Positions 33,846 to 43,003 of a stretch of DNA of 64,000 bases are shown piece by piece. The DNA is from Rhizobium sp. RU36D (GTDB lineage Bacteria; Pseudomonadota; Alphaproteobacteria; Rhizobiales; Rhizobiaceae): contig NZ_FWXU01000005.1 of NCBI RefSeq assembly GCF_900176345.1, positions 124,001 to 188,000 on the forward strand, written 5' to 3'. A program made the position numbers and the translations under genes. The notes beneath the pieces were generated by a model. That model did not search any database and had not been told where the DNA came from. It saw only the letters and a program-made list of their open reading frames with translations. Within the stretch, counting starts at the first letter, position 1; the number at the start of each line of letters is the position of its first letter.

Positions 33846-35855
33846 ATGGACGCTGTCGTCGACACCATCCGCCATCCGCTCGATCCCCTGAGCCTCAATG
33901 AAATCGCCGAAGCCGTCGCGATCCTCAAGGACGAAAAGGCACTGGCCGAGACCATCCGCTTTCCGATCATCCGGCTCGAAGAGCCAACCAAGGCGGATCT
34001 CACCGCCTTCCGGACCGGCAAGCCGCTGGCGCGCCTCGCCTTCATCCTCTCGCTCGACATCACCACCGGCGAGACCCATGAGAGCATCGTCGATCTGAAG
34101 ACCAAGCGCGTGACCGACCACAAGCGCCTTGCCCATGACGAACTCCCCTATGGTCAGCCGCCGGTCATGCTCTGTGAATTCGAGACCGTCGAGGCGACGG
34201 TGAAATCCGACCCGCGCTGGATCGCGGCGGTCAAGAAGCGGGGCATCACCGATGAGGATATCCCGCTCGTGCAGATCGATCCCTTCTCGTCAGGCTATTT
34301 TGGCCTGGAATTCGAGAAGGGCCAGCGCATCGTCCGCGCCGTCTCTTACTGGCGCGAAGACATCCGCGACAACGGTTATTCTCATCCGATCGAAGGCGTT
34401 GTTGCCGTGGTGGACCTGGTGAAGAACCAGGTCGTTGACCTCGTGGATGACGAGAAGATCATTCCGGTGCGCAAGAAGAAGCGCAATTACGGCCAGGAGG
34501 CCTTTCCGGAAACGCGCCAAGGCCTGAAACCCCTCGATATCGTTCAGCCTGATGGGCCGAGCTTCACCGTCGATGGCTGGAATGTCGAATGGCAGAACTG
34601 GTCCTTCCGCGTCGGCTTCACCCCGCGAGAGGGTCTTGTCCTCCATGAACTCGGCATCAAGGATGGCGGCAAGTTGCGCCCGATCGTCTTCCGTGCCTCG
34701 GTGACGGAAATGGTGGTGCCCTATGCCGACCCGACCGCCAACCACTTCTGGAAAAGCGCCTTCGATGCCGGTGAATATGGCCTCGGACGTCTCGCCAACT
34801 GCCTGGAGCTGGGCTGCGATTGCCTGGGTCACATCCACTATTTCGACGTGCCCTCGGCAGATGATTTTGGCCAGCCGGTGGTGATGAAAAATGCCATCTG
34901 CATGCATGAGGAGGACTACGGCATCCTCTGGAAGCATTACGAATTCCGCAACGGCATCTTCGAAGTCCGCCGGTCGCGTCGCCTCGTCATTTCCTTCTTC
35001 GCGACCGTCGGTAATTACGACTACGGCTTCTATTGGTATCTCTACCAGGACGGCACGATCCAGCTCGAAGCAAAGCTCACCGGCATCATCCAGACGGCAG
35101 CCGTCGCTCCCGGCGAAACCTACCAATGGGGCGGCATGGTCGATGATGATCTCGGCGGCCCGACCCACCAGCACTTCTTCAATGCCCGCCTGCACATGGA
35201 TGTCGACGGCGGCGGCAATACCGTGACCGAGCATGAATTCGTGCCGCGTCCCTGGGGCGACGACAACCCCTATGGCAATGTCTTCGACACCAGGACCCGG
35301 GTGCTGAAGCGCGAACTGGATTCACCCGCTGTCGCCAATGGCGAGACGGGCCGCTACTGGAAGGTGCAGAACCCGAATGTGAAGAATTCCGTCGGCAAGG
35401 CGCCGGGCTACAAGATGGTGGTGATGCCAAGCCCGTTGATGCTGGCGCAGGAGGGCTCGACGGTCGCCCAGCGCGGTGGCTTTGCCAAGAAGCATATCTG
35501 GGTCACGGCCTTCGATCCGGCGGAAAAATATGCTTCCGGCGATTATCCGAACGTCCATGCCGGCGGCGACGGATTGCCGAAATATGTCGCCCAGAACCGC
35601 AACATCGAGAATGCCGACCTGGTTCTCTGGCATTCCTTCGGTCACACCCATGTCTGCAAGCCCGAGGATTTCCCGATCATGCCGGTCGAATATGCGGGCT
35701 TCACCCTGAAACCGAACGGCTTCTTCGATGCCAACATTGCGATGGACCTGCCGGCCGAGAAAAATGGCCACAGCCGGGACAACCGCGAGGCGGATTGCTG
35801 CTCACCCAAGGCAGAGGCGGCGAGCAGCGGCTGCTGCCATACGGCAATGCCATAA
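33846..35855 (+). CDS. Copper-containing primary amine oxidase
   Basis: A 669-residue topaquinone amine oxidase that converts primary amines to aldehydes with release of ammonia and hydrogen peroxide. The cofactor tyrosine is Tyr391 in TVGNYDY. Copper ligands are His441 and His443 (THQHFFN) and His602 (GHTHVCKPEDFPIMP). The likely catalytic base is Asp307 in FDAGEYGLG, and ELGCDCLGHIHYFD is also typical. No signal peptide is visible, so it is probably cytoplasmic, as in Arthrobacter-type enzymes. The last 20 residues add an unusual cysteine cluster, DCCSPK and GCCHTAMP. Tyramine or phenylethylamine oxidation would supply hydroxyphenylacetaldehyde upstream of the hpa genes. Confidence 0.92.
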   Translation: MDAVVDTIRHPLDPLSLNEIAEAVAILKDEKALAETIRFPIIRLEEPTKADLTAFRTGKPLARLAFILSLDITTGETHESIVDLKTKRVTDHKRLAHDELPYGQPPVMLCEFETVEATVKSDPRWIAAVKKRGITDEDIPLVQIDPFSSGYFGLEFEKGQRIVRAVSYWREDIRDNGYSHPIEGVVAVVDLVKNQVVDLVDDEKIIPVRKKKRNYGQEAFPETRQGLKPLDIVQPDGPSFTVDGWNVEWQNWSFRVGFTPREGLVLHELGIKDGGKLRPIVFRASVTEMVVPYADPTANHFWKSAFDAGEYGLGRLANCLELGCDCLGHIHYFDVPSADDFGQPVVMKNAICMHEEDYGILWKHYEFRNGIFEVRRSRRLVISFFATVGNYDYGFYWYLYQDGTIQLEAKLTGIIQTAAVAPGETYQWGGMVDDDLGGPTHQHFFNARLHMDVDGGGNTVTEHEFVPRPWGDDNPYGNVFDTRTRVLKRELDSPAVANGETGRYWKVQNPNVKNSVGKAPGYKMVVMPSPLMLAQEGSTVAQRGGFAKKHIWVTAFDPAEKYASGDYPNVHAGGDGLPKYVAQNRNIENADLVLWHSFGHTHVCKPEDFPIMPVEYAGFTLKPNGFFDANIAMDLPAEKNGHSRDNREADCCSPKAEAASSGCCHTAMP

Positions 35856-35896
35856 ATCTCCATTCGAAGCGAAAGCCGCGAGATCATGACCCACGG

Positions 35897-35924
35897 CCGC
35901 GATCAACAATGGCGTTGATCGCGG
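35897..35924. terminator. Bidirectional terminator hairpin between amine oxidase and thiolase genes
   Basis: Eleven-base perfect arms CCGCGATCAAC / GTTGATCGCGG with a 6-base loop, between two converging genes (stops at 35855 and 35972). Only short T runs follow, but the stem strength and position suit a shared terminator. Confidence 0.65.
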
Positions 35925-35971
35925 TTACCTTTGGGGAATTTCGAGATCAAGCGCCGGCAAGCCCACCTTGC

Positions 35972-37174
35972 TCAGCAGACCTCAAACAGACCTGCGGCGC
36001 CCATGCCACCGCCGACGCACATGGTAATCACCACATAGCGAACCCCGCGCCGCTTGCCTTCGATGAGAGCATGGCCGGTCATCCGTGCGCCGGACATTCC
36101 ATAGGGGTGACCGATGGATATGGCGCCGCCATTGACATTGAATCTGTCGGGATCGATGCCGAGACGATCGCGGCAATAGAGCGCCTGCACCGCGAAGGCC
36201 TCGTTCAGTTCCCAGAGACCGATTTCATCGACCGTGAGGCCGTGCTGGCGCAAAAGCTTCGGCACGGCGAAGACGGGGCCGATGCCCATTTCGTCGGGGT
36301 CGCAGCCGGCGACCGCAATGCCTCTGTAGATGCCGAGCGGGGCAAGGCCACGGCGTTCCGCTTCCCCAGCCTCCATCAACACACTTGCGGAAGCGCCGTC
36401 TGACAACTGTGATGCGTTTCCGGCAGTGATATAGGCGCCCGTGGCGATCTGTTGCCCATCGGCGAAGACCGGTTTCAGGCTTTTCAGGCCCTCAAGCGTC
36501 GTCTCTGGCCGGTTGCCTTCGTCCTTCTCAAGTCGCACGGGCACGCGGCTTTCGACCCCGGTGGTCTTGTCCTTGACCAGCATGAGCGTGCTCATCGGCG
36601 CGATTTCCGCATCGAAACGGCCGTCGGCCTGGGCGCGCGCGGTGCGCTGTTGGGACATAAAGGCGTATTCGTCCTGGACATCGCGGGAAATGCCGTAGCG
36701 GGCGGCAACCACCTCGGCTGTCTCCAGCATGGACATGTAGGTGTCCGGCCGGTGTTCCACCAGCCAGGGATCGCTGTAGCGGTCGAGGTTCATCCGGGGC
36801 GTCTGTACCAGCGAGATCGATTCAACGCCGCCGCCGACCGTGACGGTCATTCCGTCACCGGTGATCTGTTTTGCCGCAATGGCGATGGCCATCAGGCCCG
36901 ATGCGCATTGCCGGTCCACGGACATGCCCGCGACCGAGGTGGGCAGGCCGGCACGCAGCGCCGATTGCCGCGCAATGTTCATGTGGGTCGAGCCTTGTTG
37001 CAAGGCAGCCCCCATCACGACGTCGTCGATCTCAGCAGGATCGATGCCGGCGCGGGCAACGGCCTCGGCGATCGCATGGCCGCCCAGTGCCTGGGCCTGG
37101 GTGTCGTTGAAGGCGCCGCGATAGGCCTTGCCGATCGGCGTGCGTGCCGTTGAGACGATAACCGCTTCTTTCAT
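35972..37174 (-). CDS. Acetyl-CoA acyltransferase (thiolase)
   Basis: A 400-residue thiolase with the full catalytic set: Cys90 (SVDRQCASG), His356 (GHPYGMSG) and Cys386 (CVGGGMG). It cleaves 3-ketoacyl-CoA at the end of a beta-oxidation turn. The ATG at 37174 ([15 protein letters not shown]) matches the family start. It lies 11 bp after the SDR gene and ends the leftward operon SnoaL-MaoC-SDR-thiolase. This operon, divergent from the acyl-CoA ligase operon, supplies hydration, dehydrogenation and thiolysis for the island. Confidence 0.9.
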   Translation of the reverse strand: MKEAVIVSTARTPIGKAYRGAFNDTQAQALGGHAIAEAVARAGIDPAEIDDVVMGAALQQGSTHMNIARQSALRAGLPTSVAGMSVDRQCASGLMAIAIAAKQITGDGMTVTVGGGVESISLVQTPRMNLDRYSDPWLVEHRPDTYMSMLETAEVVAARYGISRDVQDEYAFMSQQRTARAQADGRFDAEIAPMSTLMLVKDKTTGVESRVPVRLEKDEGNRPETTLEGLKSLKPVFADGQQIATGAYITAGNASQLSDGASASVLMEAGEAERRGLAPLGIYRGIAVAGCDPDEMGIGPVFAVPKLLRQHGLTVDEIGLWELNEAFAVQALYCRDRLGIDPDRFNVNGGAISIGHPYGMSGARMTGHALIEGKRRGVRYVVITMCVGGGMGAAGLFEVC

Positions 37175-37185
37175 GATCCTACCTT

Positions 37186-38076
37186 TCACGCCCTGATTTT
37201 GCCGATCGCCGCAGAAGCGATCTCGACATATTTTGCCGTCTGCTGGAAAGCGGTTTCGATCGGCCTGGAGTGCGACTGGTCGCGGATGCGGCCGATGGCC
37301 GCTGCAATGCCCTCGGGTGTGCGCTGCTCTTCCGGCAGGAACACGCCCTCGGATTCCCGGATTTCCGTCACCGCGAAGACGCCGGCGCCAGCCCCCATGA
37401 TGGTCTTGGTGGGCGCATTGTCTCCCACGAGATAGAGCACGGCGGGCGTGACGGTTTCAGGGGAGAGCAGGGCGGCGGCTTCGGGCGCCAGGAGGCCGTC
37501 GGTCATCTGGGTTGCGGCCGTCGGCGCCAGCGCGTTGACGCGGATGTCATATTTCGCGCCTTCGATGGCAAGGCAGTTCATCATGCCCACCATGGCCGCC
37601 TTGGCACTGCCGTAATTGGTCTGACCGAAATTGCCGAAGATGCCGGAGGAGGAGGCCGTCAGCACGATACGCCCGTATTGGCGGGCCTTCATGTGATCCC
37701 ACACGGCCTTGATGCAGTTGAAGGTTCCGGTGAGATGAACCTTTAGCACCAGTTCGAAATCCTCGAGCGTGAGCTTGCTCATGCTCTTGTCGCGCAGGAT
37801 GCCGGCATTGTTGACGAGAATGTCGATCCTGCCCCACTGGCCTAGGATTCGCTCCACCATGGCGTTGACGGCCGCTGCGTCAGCAACATCCGTGGCTGCG
37901 GCGATGGCCTGACCGCCATCCGCCTCGATCTCGGCCACGACAGATTGCGCAGCGCTGGCGGAAAGATCCGACACCACCACGCGGGCACCCAAACGCGCAA
38001 GCCCCTTGGCATGACTGCGGCCCAGACCGTTGCCGGCCCCGGTCACGATGGCCACACGGCCGTTGAAATCATTCAT
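37186..38076 (-). CDS. SDR-family oxidoreductase, 3-hydroxyacyl-CoA dehydrogenase-like
   Basis: A 296-residue short-chain dehydrogenase with TGAGNGLG (residues 12-19), NNAG (89-92), Ser142-144, Tyr155 and Lys159 (YGSAK). The extra length at the C-terminus (beyond about 250) is typical of the SDR domains of peroxisomal multifunctional 17-beta-HSD4-type enzymes, which act on hydroxyacyl-CoAs. The ATG at 38076 is preceded by GGAGAG; a frame reaching 38178 is rejected. It lies between the MaoC and thiolase genes, which supports a beta-oxidation role. Confidence 0.88.
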   Translation of the reverse strand: MNDFNGRVAIVTGAGNGLGRSHAKGLARLGARVVVSDLSASAAQSVVAEIEADGGQAIAAATDVADAAAVNAMVERILGQWGRIDILVNNAGILRDKSMSKLTLEDFELVLKVHLTGTFNCIKAVWDHMKARQYGRIVLTASSSGIFGNFGQTNYGSAKAAMVGMMNCLAIEGAKYDIRVNALAPTAATQMTDGLLAPEAAALLSPETVTPAVLYLVGDNAPTKTIMGAGAGVFAVTEIRESEGVFLPEEQRTPEGIAAAIGRIRDQSHSRPIETAFQQTAKYVEIASAAIGKIRA

Positions 38077-38107
38077 TCCATTCTCTCCGTAGATGTGTTC
38101 CGGCGCT

Positions 38108-38569
38108 TCAAGCAAGCGCCGACAGGATGAGCCAGTTGGCGGATAGCGCCGGCTTTTCAGATCCTTCGATCTCGACATTCACCTGGTAATGCAGGAGATA
38201 TTGCTCGCCCTTGCGGGGTGTTATGCCTTCAAGACCGAAATGGGCCCGCACGCGCGCACCAGACGGCACGGGCGCCAGGAAGCGCAACCGGTCAAAGCCG
38301 TAGTTCACGCTCATTGTCTGCCGTTCCAGCACCGGCAGGCCTGTTTCGACCATGCGGCTGAGCAGCGAAAGGGTCAGAAAGCCATGGGCGATGGTGCCGC
38401 CAAAGGGCGTCTCGCGGGCGGCCTCGGGGTCGACGTGGATGAATTGGCGATCTTCCGTCACGTCGGCGAAAGCATCGATCCGTGGCTGATCCACCGACAT
38501 CCAGTCCGAGGTCCCCACGGTCTGGCCGACCAGCGCACCCAGTTGCTCCAGGGTGATCGTCGTCGTCAT
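38108..38569 (-). CDS. MaoC-like (R)-specific enoyl-CoA hydratase
   Basis: A 153-residue hot-dog protein with the MaoC hydratase motif: Asp40 and His45 in TEDRQFIHVDPEAA, and TPFGGTIAHGFLTLSLLSRM. Length and N-terminus resemble NodN/MaoC-like dehydratases. It hydrates enoyl-CoA to 3-hydroxyacyl-CoA. It overlaps the SnoaL-like gene upstream by 4 bp and precedes the hydroxyacyl-CoA-type SDR by 31 bp. Confidence 0.88.
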   Translation of the reverse strand: MTTTITLEQLGALVGQTVGTSDWMSVDQPRIDAFADVTEDRQFIHVDPEAARETPFGGTIAHGFLTLSLLSRMVETGLPVLERQTMSVNYGFDRLRFLAPVPSGARVRAHFGLEGITPRKGEQYLLHYQVNVEIEGSEKPALSANWLILSALA

Positions 38570-39111
38570 GAGGCCTGCTCGAGGCGGTCTGCACTGAAGA
38601 CGGTGTAGATCGCGTCCTCAGGCCATTTCGCGCCGATCGGCTGGCGCACGCCGAAGCGCTCGCTCTCGCTTCCGACCGGCAAGGGCTGCTCTTCGACCCA
38701 GTCGTAAATGACGGTGCGCCGCGCAATCTTCCAAACGCCATCGCGCTTTTCGAACCAGTCCGCGTAGCGGCCCATCAGGAACATCTGCTGCATGATGCCC
38801 GCGGCGTTCGGAGCGCGCTGCCAGGCGGTAAACTGGGATTCAACCGCCGCACCGCCGGGTGCGAAGTCGATGATGACGTTGGTGATCTGGTGAATGCTGC
38901 GCTCTGTGTTCGCCAGCGCCTTCATCGCCCACTCTATGAAGCCGCTCGCGCTGCCCTGATAGGGGCCATGGCGATCCGTCGCATCCTCCCAATAGGCGGC
39001 GCGAAGGGCTGCCTCATCAGCGCGGTCGATCCCGCGGCAATAGGTGTAAAGACAAGAGCGGATCGCCTCGCGATCCATCAACTCCGCAAGCATGTCACTG
39101 TCGTTCGGCAT
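38566..39111 (-). CDS. SnoaL/NTF2-like protein
   Basis: A 181-residue SnoaL-like (NTF2 fold) protein: DREAIRSCLYTYCRGIDRAD, then AYWEDATDRHGPYQG and the C-terminal WKIARRTVIYDW. Relatives act as isomerases, dehydratases or unknown partners in steroid, lindane and aromatic catabolism; function cannot be read here. The ATG at 39111 has GGGAGGAAA upstream. It is the first gene of the leftward beta-oxidation operon and has an operator-like palindrome at 39184-39197 in its promoter. Confidence 0.8.
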   Translation of the reverse strand: MPNDSDMLAELMDREAIRSCLYTYCRGIDRADEAALRAAYWEDATDRHGPYQGSASGFIEWAMKALANTERSIHQITNVIIDFAPGGAAVESQFTAWQRAPNAAGIMQQMFLMGRYADWFEKRDGVWKIARRTVIYDWVEEQPLPVGSESERFGVRQPIGAKWPEDAIYTVFSADRLEQAS

Positions 39112-39138
39112 GTTTTCCTCCCATCCCCAACGGCGCAG

Positions 39139-39168
39139 ACCATATTTTGATTGTTCGGCGCCCGTCAA
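39139..39168 (-). promoter_or_regulatory. Promoter candidate for the SnoaL operon
   Basis: Reading leftward, TTGACG (39163-39168) and TATGGT (39139-39144) are separated by 18 bp, about 28 bp before the start codon. The palindrome at 39184-39197 lies just upstream of the -35, as an activator site would. Confidence 0.4.
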
Positions 39169-39183
39169 AGGACCGCGGCCTCT

Positions 39184-39197
39184 TTCACATGGGTGAA
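39184..39197. promoter_or_regulatory. TTCAC-N4-GTGAA operator candidate, left copy
   Basis: TTCACATGGGTGAA, with perfect 5-bp arms, lies in the divergent region between the SnoaL and acyl-CoA ligase operons. The same motif occurs at 39279, 48446 and, with one mismatch, 57570. Confidence 0.65.
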
Positions 39198-39278
39198 GTT
39201 TGCATCCGAAATCGCTCGCCGGCGACCCATGCGATGTCGTGAGGGCGGGGCGCTCATGGGTGCAAAGTCCGGAAAAAC

Positions 39279-39292
39279 TTCACACTCGTGAA
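39279..39292. promoter_or_regulatory. TTCAC-N4-GTGAA operator candidate, right copy
   Basis: TTCACACTCGTGAA, with perfect 5-bp arms, lies 25 bp upstream of a TTGACA -35 candidate (39318-39323) for the rightward acyl-CoA ligase operon. Binding by the IclR regulator at 47638 is inferred. Confidence 0.65.
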
Positions 39293-39403
39293 TTTCTACT
39301 TCGCGAATGAGTTTGGTTTGACAATATCGGCCTGCGAACCCACGCTCTGGGCATGTTCGGGCGGTTGGAGGAAATTGCCCGCGACAGCTATTCGGGAGGA
39401 TAC

Positions 39404-41035
39404 ATGCGCGCCTTGATGCAAGAGCGGCAGCTATTGATTTCGACCTTGATCGAACATGCTGCGCTCAATCATCCACTGACGGAGATCGTCTCACGCAATT
39501 GCGATGGGGAGACCGTGCGGCTGAATTACAGCCAGTTGCGCTCTCGTGCCGCAAAGATTGCCAAGGCATTGATCGCGCTGGGAATCGAGGGCGGCGATCG
39601 GGTGGCAACGCTGGCCTGGAACACCCATCGGCACATGGAACTCTATTTCGGTGTTTCAGGCATGGGCGCGGTGCTGCACACCGTCAATCCGCGCCTCTTT
39701 CCGGACCAGATCGAATACATCATCAATCATGCCGAAGACCGGGTGCTGTTCTTCGATACCACCTTTGCCGAACTCGTTGCGCGGCTCAGGCCGAAGCTGA
39801 AGTTTACCACAACGCTGGTTGTCATGACGGATCGGGCGCATATGCCAGCCGGTCTTGAAGACTGCCTGTGCTACGAAGACCTTGTCGCCGAGCAGGACGA
39901 CGAGCTCGATTGGCCACAATTCGAGGAAACGCGCGCCTCTTCGCTCTGCTATACCTCCGGCACCACGGGCAATCCCAAGGGCGTGCTCTACAGCCACCGC
40001 TCGACGGTCCTGCACTCCTTCACCGCCTGTGCGTCTGACGGGTTGAAGGTCTCAAGCCGCGACTGCATTCTTCTTGCGGTGCCGCTGTTTCACGTCAATG
40101 CCTGGGGCATTCCCTACACATCGGCCATGTGCGGCGCCAAGCTGGTTCTGCCGGGTCCTTGGCTTGATGGCAAAAGCCTGTTCGAGCTCGCGGCCGCCGA
40201 AGGCTGCACCATGTCGCTGGGCGTGCCGACGGTCTGGCTTGGCTTCCTGAAATATCTGGACGATCATCCCGAGCTCGATCTCTCCCGGCTGCGTTTCGAC
40301 CGGATTGTCATCGGCGGCTCGGCAGCCCCGCGCGCCATCATCGAACGCCTGCACGAAAAGCTGGGTGCCTATACGATCCAGGCCTGGGGCATGAGCGAGA
40401 CGAGCCCGCTGGGCACGATCGGCAACCTGCTGCCGCAGCATGACGGGCTGACGCTTGACGAGCAATTTGCCCTGCGCGCGAAGCAGGGGCGTGTCATCTA
40501 TGGCGTCGAAGTGCGCATCACCGACGACAACAATCGCCCGCTGCCGCGTGACGGCAAGACATCGGGCGATCTCAAGGTCCGCGGTCCGTGGGTCGCTGCT
40601 GCCTACTTCAAGGGCGAGGGCGGCGACGTGCTCGATGACGAGGGCTGGTTCGCGACGGGCGATGTGGCCAGCATAGACCAGCAGGGCTTTGTGCAGATCA
40701 CCGACCGTTCGAAGGATGTCATCAAGTCGGGCGGCGAATGGATCAGCTCGATCGATCTGGAGAACGCGGCCGTGGCCCATCCCGCCGTGCAGGAGGCGGC
40801 CGTGATCGGGCTGCCCCATCCCAAGTGGCAGGAGCGGCCCCTGCTATTGGTCGTGGCCAAGCCGGGCGCGGCGGTCGACGGGGCGGATATCCTCGCCTTC
40901 CTGGCCGATCGGGTGGCGCGATGGTGGCTGCCGGATGACGTCGTGTTCGTGGAGGAATTGCCCCACACGGCAACCGGCAAGCTGCAGAAGAACCGCCTTC
41001 GCGAGCAGTTCAAGGATTTCACCTTCAAACACTGA
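39404..41035 (+). CDS. AMP-forming acyl-CoA ligase
   Basis: A 543-residue ANL-superfamily ligase of the medium/long-chain or 3-methylmercaptopropionate type. The P-loop is [20 protein letters not shown], then [11 protein letters not shown] and the C-terminal [16 protein letters not shown] with the catalytic lysine. It activates a carboxylic acid with CoA. The ATG at 39404 has GGGAGGA 5 bp upstream; an in-frame ATG at 39353 would fall too close to the presumed transcription start. First gene of the rightward operon followed by two acyl-CoA dehydrogenases, a hydratase and the HAAT transporter. Confidence 0.88.
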   Translation: MRALMQERQLLISTLIEHAALNHPLTEIVSRNCDGETVRLNYSQLRSRAAKIAKALIALGIEGGDRVATLAWNTHRHMELYFGVSGMGAVLHTVNPRLFPDQIEYIINHAEDRVLFFDTTFAELVARLRPKLKFTTTLVVMTDRAHMPAGLEDCLCYEDLVAEQDDELDWPQFEETRASSLCYTSGTTGNPKGVLYSHRSTVLHSFTACASDGLKVSSRDCILLAVPLFHVNAWGIPYTSAMCGAKLVLPGPWLDGKSLFELAAAEGCTMSLGVPTVWLGFLKYLDDHPELDLSRLRFDRIVIGGSAAPRAIIERLHEKLGAYTIQAWGMSETSPLGTIGNLLPQHDGLTLDEQFALRAKQGRVIYGVEVRITDDNNRPLPRDGKTSGDLKVRGPWVAAAYFKGEGGDVLDDEGWFATGDVASIDQQGFVQITDRSKDVIKSGGEWISSIDLENAAVAHPAVQEAAVIGLPHPKWQERPLLLVVAKPGAAVDGADILAFLADRVARWWLPDDVVFVEELPHTATGKLQKNRLREQFKDFTFKH

Positions 41036-41092
41036 AAGGGTGGTGGGCCGGTGCGTCCGGCATCCTCTACCCCTGCAGTCAGGAGACAAACT

Positions 41093-42208
41093 ATGCCCCA
41101 ATTGATTTTGGAGGACGATGACGGCGTTATCGCCATGCTGCGCGACAGTATCGCATCCTTCGCTGAGGGATGGCCGGGTGCGCAGCGAATGCGGGCCATA
41201 AGGGCTTCCGGCGGCGACATGGACATCGCTCTGTGGCGCGCCATGGCGGAAAACGGCTGGCTCGGCATTCTCCTACCGGAAGCCCTGGGCGGTGCGGGTC
41301 TTTCCATCCGTCATCAGGCCGTGATCAGCGAGGCCCTCGGCCGGGCTCTCATACCCTCGCCTCTGGCCACGGCCTCCGTCCTGTCCGCAGCGCTATTGGC
41401 CCGTGTCCAACCCGGTGACGAGGTTTCCCGCCTGGCCGCTGGCCTGGTGGAGGGCACGTCCATTGTCGCGCCAGCGCTGTCGCAAGGCAGTAGCGCCGCC
41501 ATGGCGACGGCCGATCATGGGGGGATTGTGCTCTCCGGACGGCTAGACTTCCTGGAGGCCGCCGCATCTGCCACCGATTTCATCATAGAAGCTGCCCTTG
41601 GCGACACGCCGGTGCTGGTGAGCCTGCCTGCTGGTAGTGACGGGTTGCAGCGCGTTGACCGGCCCGGTGTGGATGGCACTCTGGTATCCTCGCTCACGTT
41701 TTCCGCGGTTCGGGTGCCGGCGGACAGTGTTCTGGCACAGGGGAACGATGTGCGGACTGTCATCGACGAGGCGGTGGAAATCACGCGCGTCGCGCTGGCG
41801 GCCGAACTCTCGGGCAATGCCAGCAGCGCGTTTGAAATCACCTCCGCCTATACGCAGCAGCGCGTCCAGTTCGGCAAGCCGATTGCCGGTTTCCAGGTCA
41901 TCCAGCACCGGTTGGTCGATCTGTGGGGCGAGGCGGAATTCGCGGCTTCGGCTGTCGTCAATGCCATCGAAAGGCTCGAAAGAGGCGAGGGCAAGGCAGC
42001 ACGGCTGGCCGTACTGGCGGCCAAGGCGCGTGCCTCCGAGGCGGCATTCCTCATCGGTCGACGCGCCATCCATCTGCACGGCGCCATGGGCTTCACCGAC
42101 GAATGCGATATCGGCCTGTATCTGAAGCGCGCCATCAACCTGGGCGCCATGCTGGGCCAGGCGGAGGACCTGCGGCTGCAGTTTGTGCGCGAGGAAAGGG
42201 CTGCCTGA
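41093..42208 (+). CDS. Acyl-CoA dehydrogenase, FadE beta-like subunit
   Basis: A 371-residue acyl-CoA dehydrogenase. The N-terminal helical domain ([20 protein letters not shown]) and the C-terminal helices ([40 protein letters not shown]) are clear, but the middle beta domain is diverged and the GGSNEIQ-type end is absent. Such subunits in steroid-type catabolism pair with a second, catalytic subunit; that partner could be the gene at 43003. The ATG at 41093 follows AGGAGA. It desaturates an acyl-CoA with FAD and electron-transfer flavoprotein. Confidence 0.85.
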   Translation: MPQLILEDDDGVIAMLRDSIASFAEGWPGAQRMRAIRASGGDMDIALWRAMAENGWLGILLPEALGGAGLSIRHQAVISEALGRALIPSPLATASVLSAALLARVQPGDEVSRLAAGLVEGTSIVAPALSQGSSAAMATADHGGIVLSGRLDFLEAAASATDFIIEAALGDTPVLVSLPAGSDGLQRVDRPGVDGTLVSSLTFSAVRVPADSVLAQGNDVRTVIDEAVEITRVALAAELSGNASSAFEITSAYTQQRVQFGKPIAGFQVIQHRLVDLWGEAEFAASAVVNAIERLERGEGKAARLAVLAAKARASEAAFLIGRRAIHLHGAMGFTDECDIGLYLKRAINLGAMLGQAEDLRLQFVREERAA

Positions 42209-42226
42209 GGGCGCCGGGAGGACAAA

Positions 42227-43003
42227 ATGCTCAACAATCTGATCAAGACCACGATCGAAGACCACATCGCGGTTGTCACCATGGATGCGCCGCCCGTCAA
42301 TGCGCAGTCCAAGGATTTCGTCGAGGAGCTGATTTCGGTTTTCGATGAACTGAACGAGATGCCCACCGTGCGCGTCATCGTCTTGACCGGTGCCGGCAAG
42401 GTGTTTTCCGCCGGTGCAGACATCAAGTCCCGCAGCAGCGTCGGCGCGCAACCCGGCGATACCTATCGGCACCTGCGCCGCACCCGCGAGGTGGGCTTTT
42501 GCATCATGGAGTGCAACAAGCCCGTCATCGCGGCGGTCAATGGTCCCGCACTTGGTGCGGGTCTTGGCCTGGCCGTGTGCAGCGACATTATCCTGGCATC
42601 GGACACGGCCGTCTTCGGTCTGCCCGAAATCGATATCGGCCTGATGGGCGGCGTGCGCCATACGATGCGGCTTTTCCCGCATTCGCTGACGCGGCGCATG
42701 GTTCTCTCAGGTTATCGCGTGCCGGCGGAAGAGCTCTACCGGCGCGGCATCATCGAGGCCTGCGTGCCGCGCGAAAAGCTGATGGATGAGGCGATGGCGA
42801 TTGCCCGCGCCATCTCCTCGAAAAGCCCTGCGGCGCTGAAGCTCGCCAAGCGCGCCATAAACACCGTGGAGACCATGGGCCTCAAGGACGGCTACCGCTT
42901 TGAACAGAACCTCACGGTCGAAATGACCCAGCACGAGGATTCGAAGGAGGCGATGCGGGCCTTCCTGGAAAAGCGCGAGCCTGTATTCAAGGACACGATC
43001 TGA
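42227..43003 (+). CDS. Enoyl-CoA hydratase/isomerase family protein
   Basis: A 258-residue crotonase-fold protein with the oxyanion-hole segment GAGKVFSAGADIKSR (about residues 55-69) and GPALGAGLGLAVCSDI (about 106-121). The active-site region FGLPEIDIGLMGG keeps the usual glutamate position. It hydrates or isomerises enoyl-CoA. A GGGAGGAC site precedes the ATG. It lies between the two acyl-CoA dehydrogenase genes and its stop overlaps the second start by one base (TGATG). Confidence 0.88.
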   Translation: MLNNLIKTTIEDHIAVVTMDAPPVNAQSKDFVEELISVFDELNEMPTVRVIVLTGAGKVFSAGADIKSRSSVGAQPGDTYRHLRRTREVGFCIMECNKPVIAAVNGPALGAGLGLAVCSDIILASDTAVFGLPEIDIGLMGGVRHTMRLFPHSLTRRMVLSGYRVPAEELYRRGIIEACVPREKLMDEAMAIARAISSKSPAALKLAKRAINTVETMGLKDGYRFEQNLTVEMTQHEDSKEAMRAFLEKREPVFKDTI

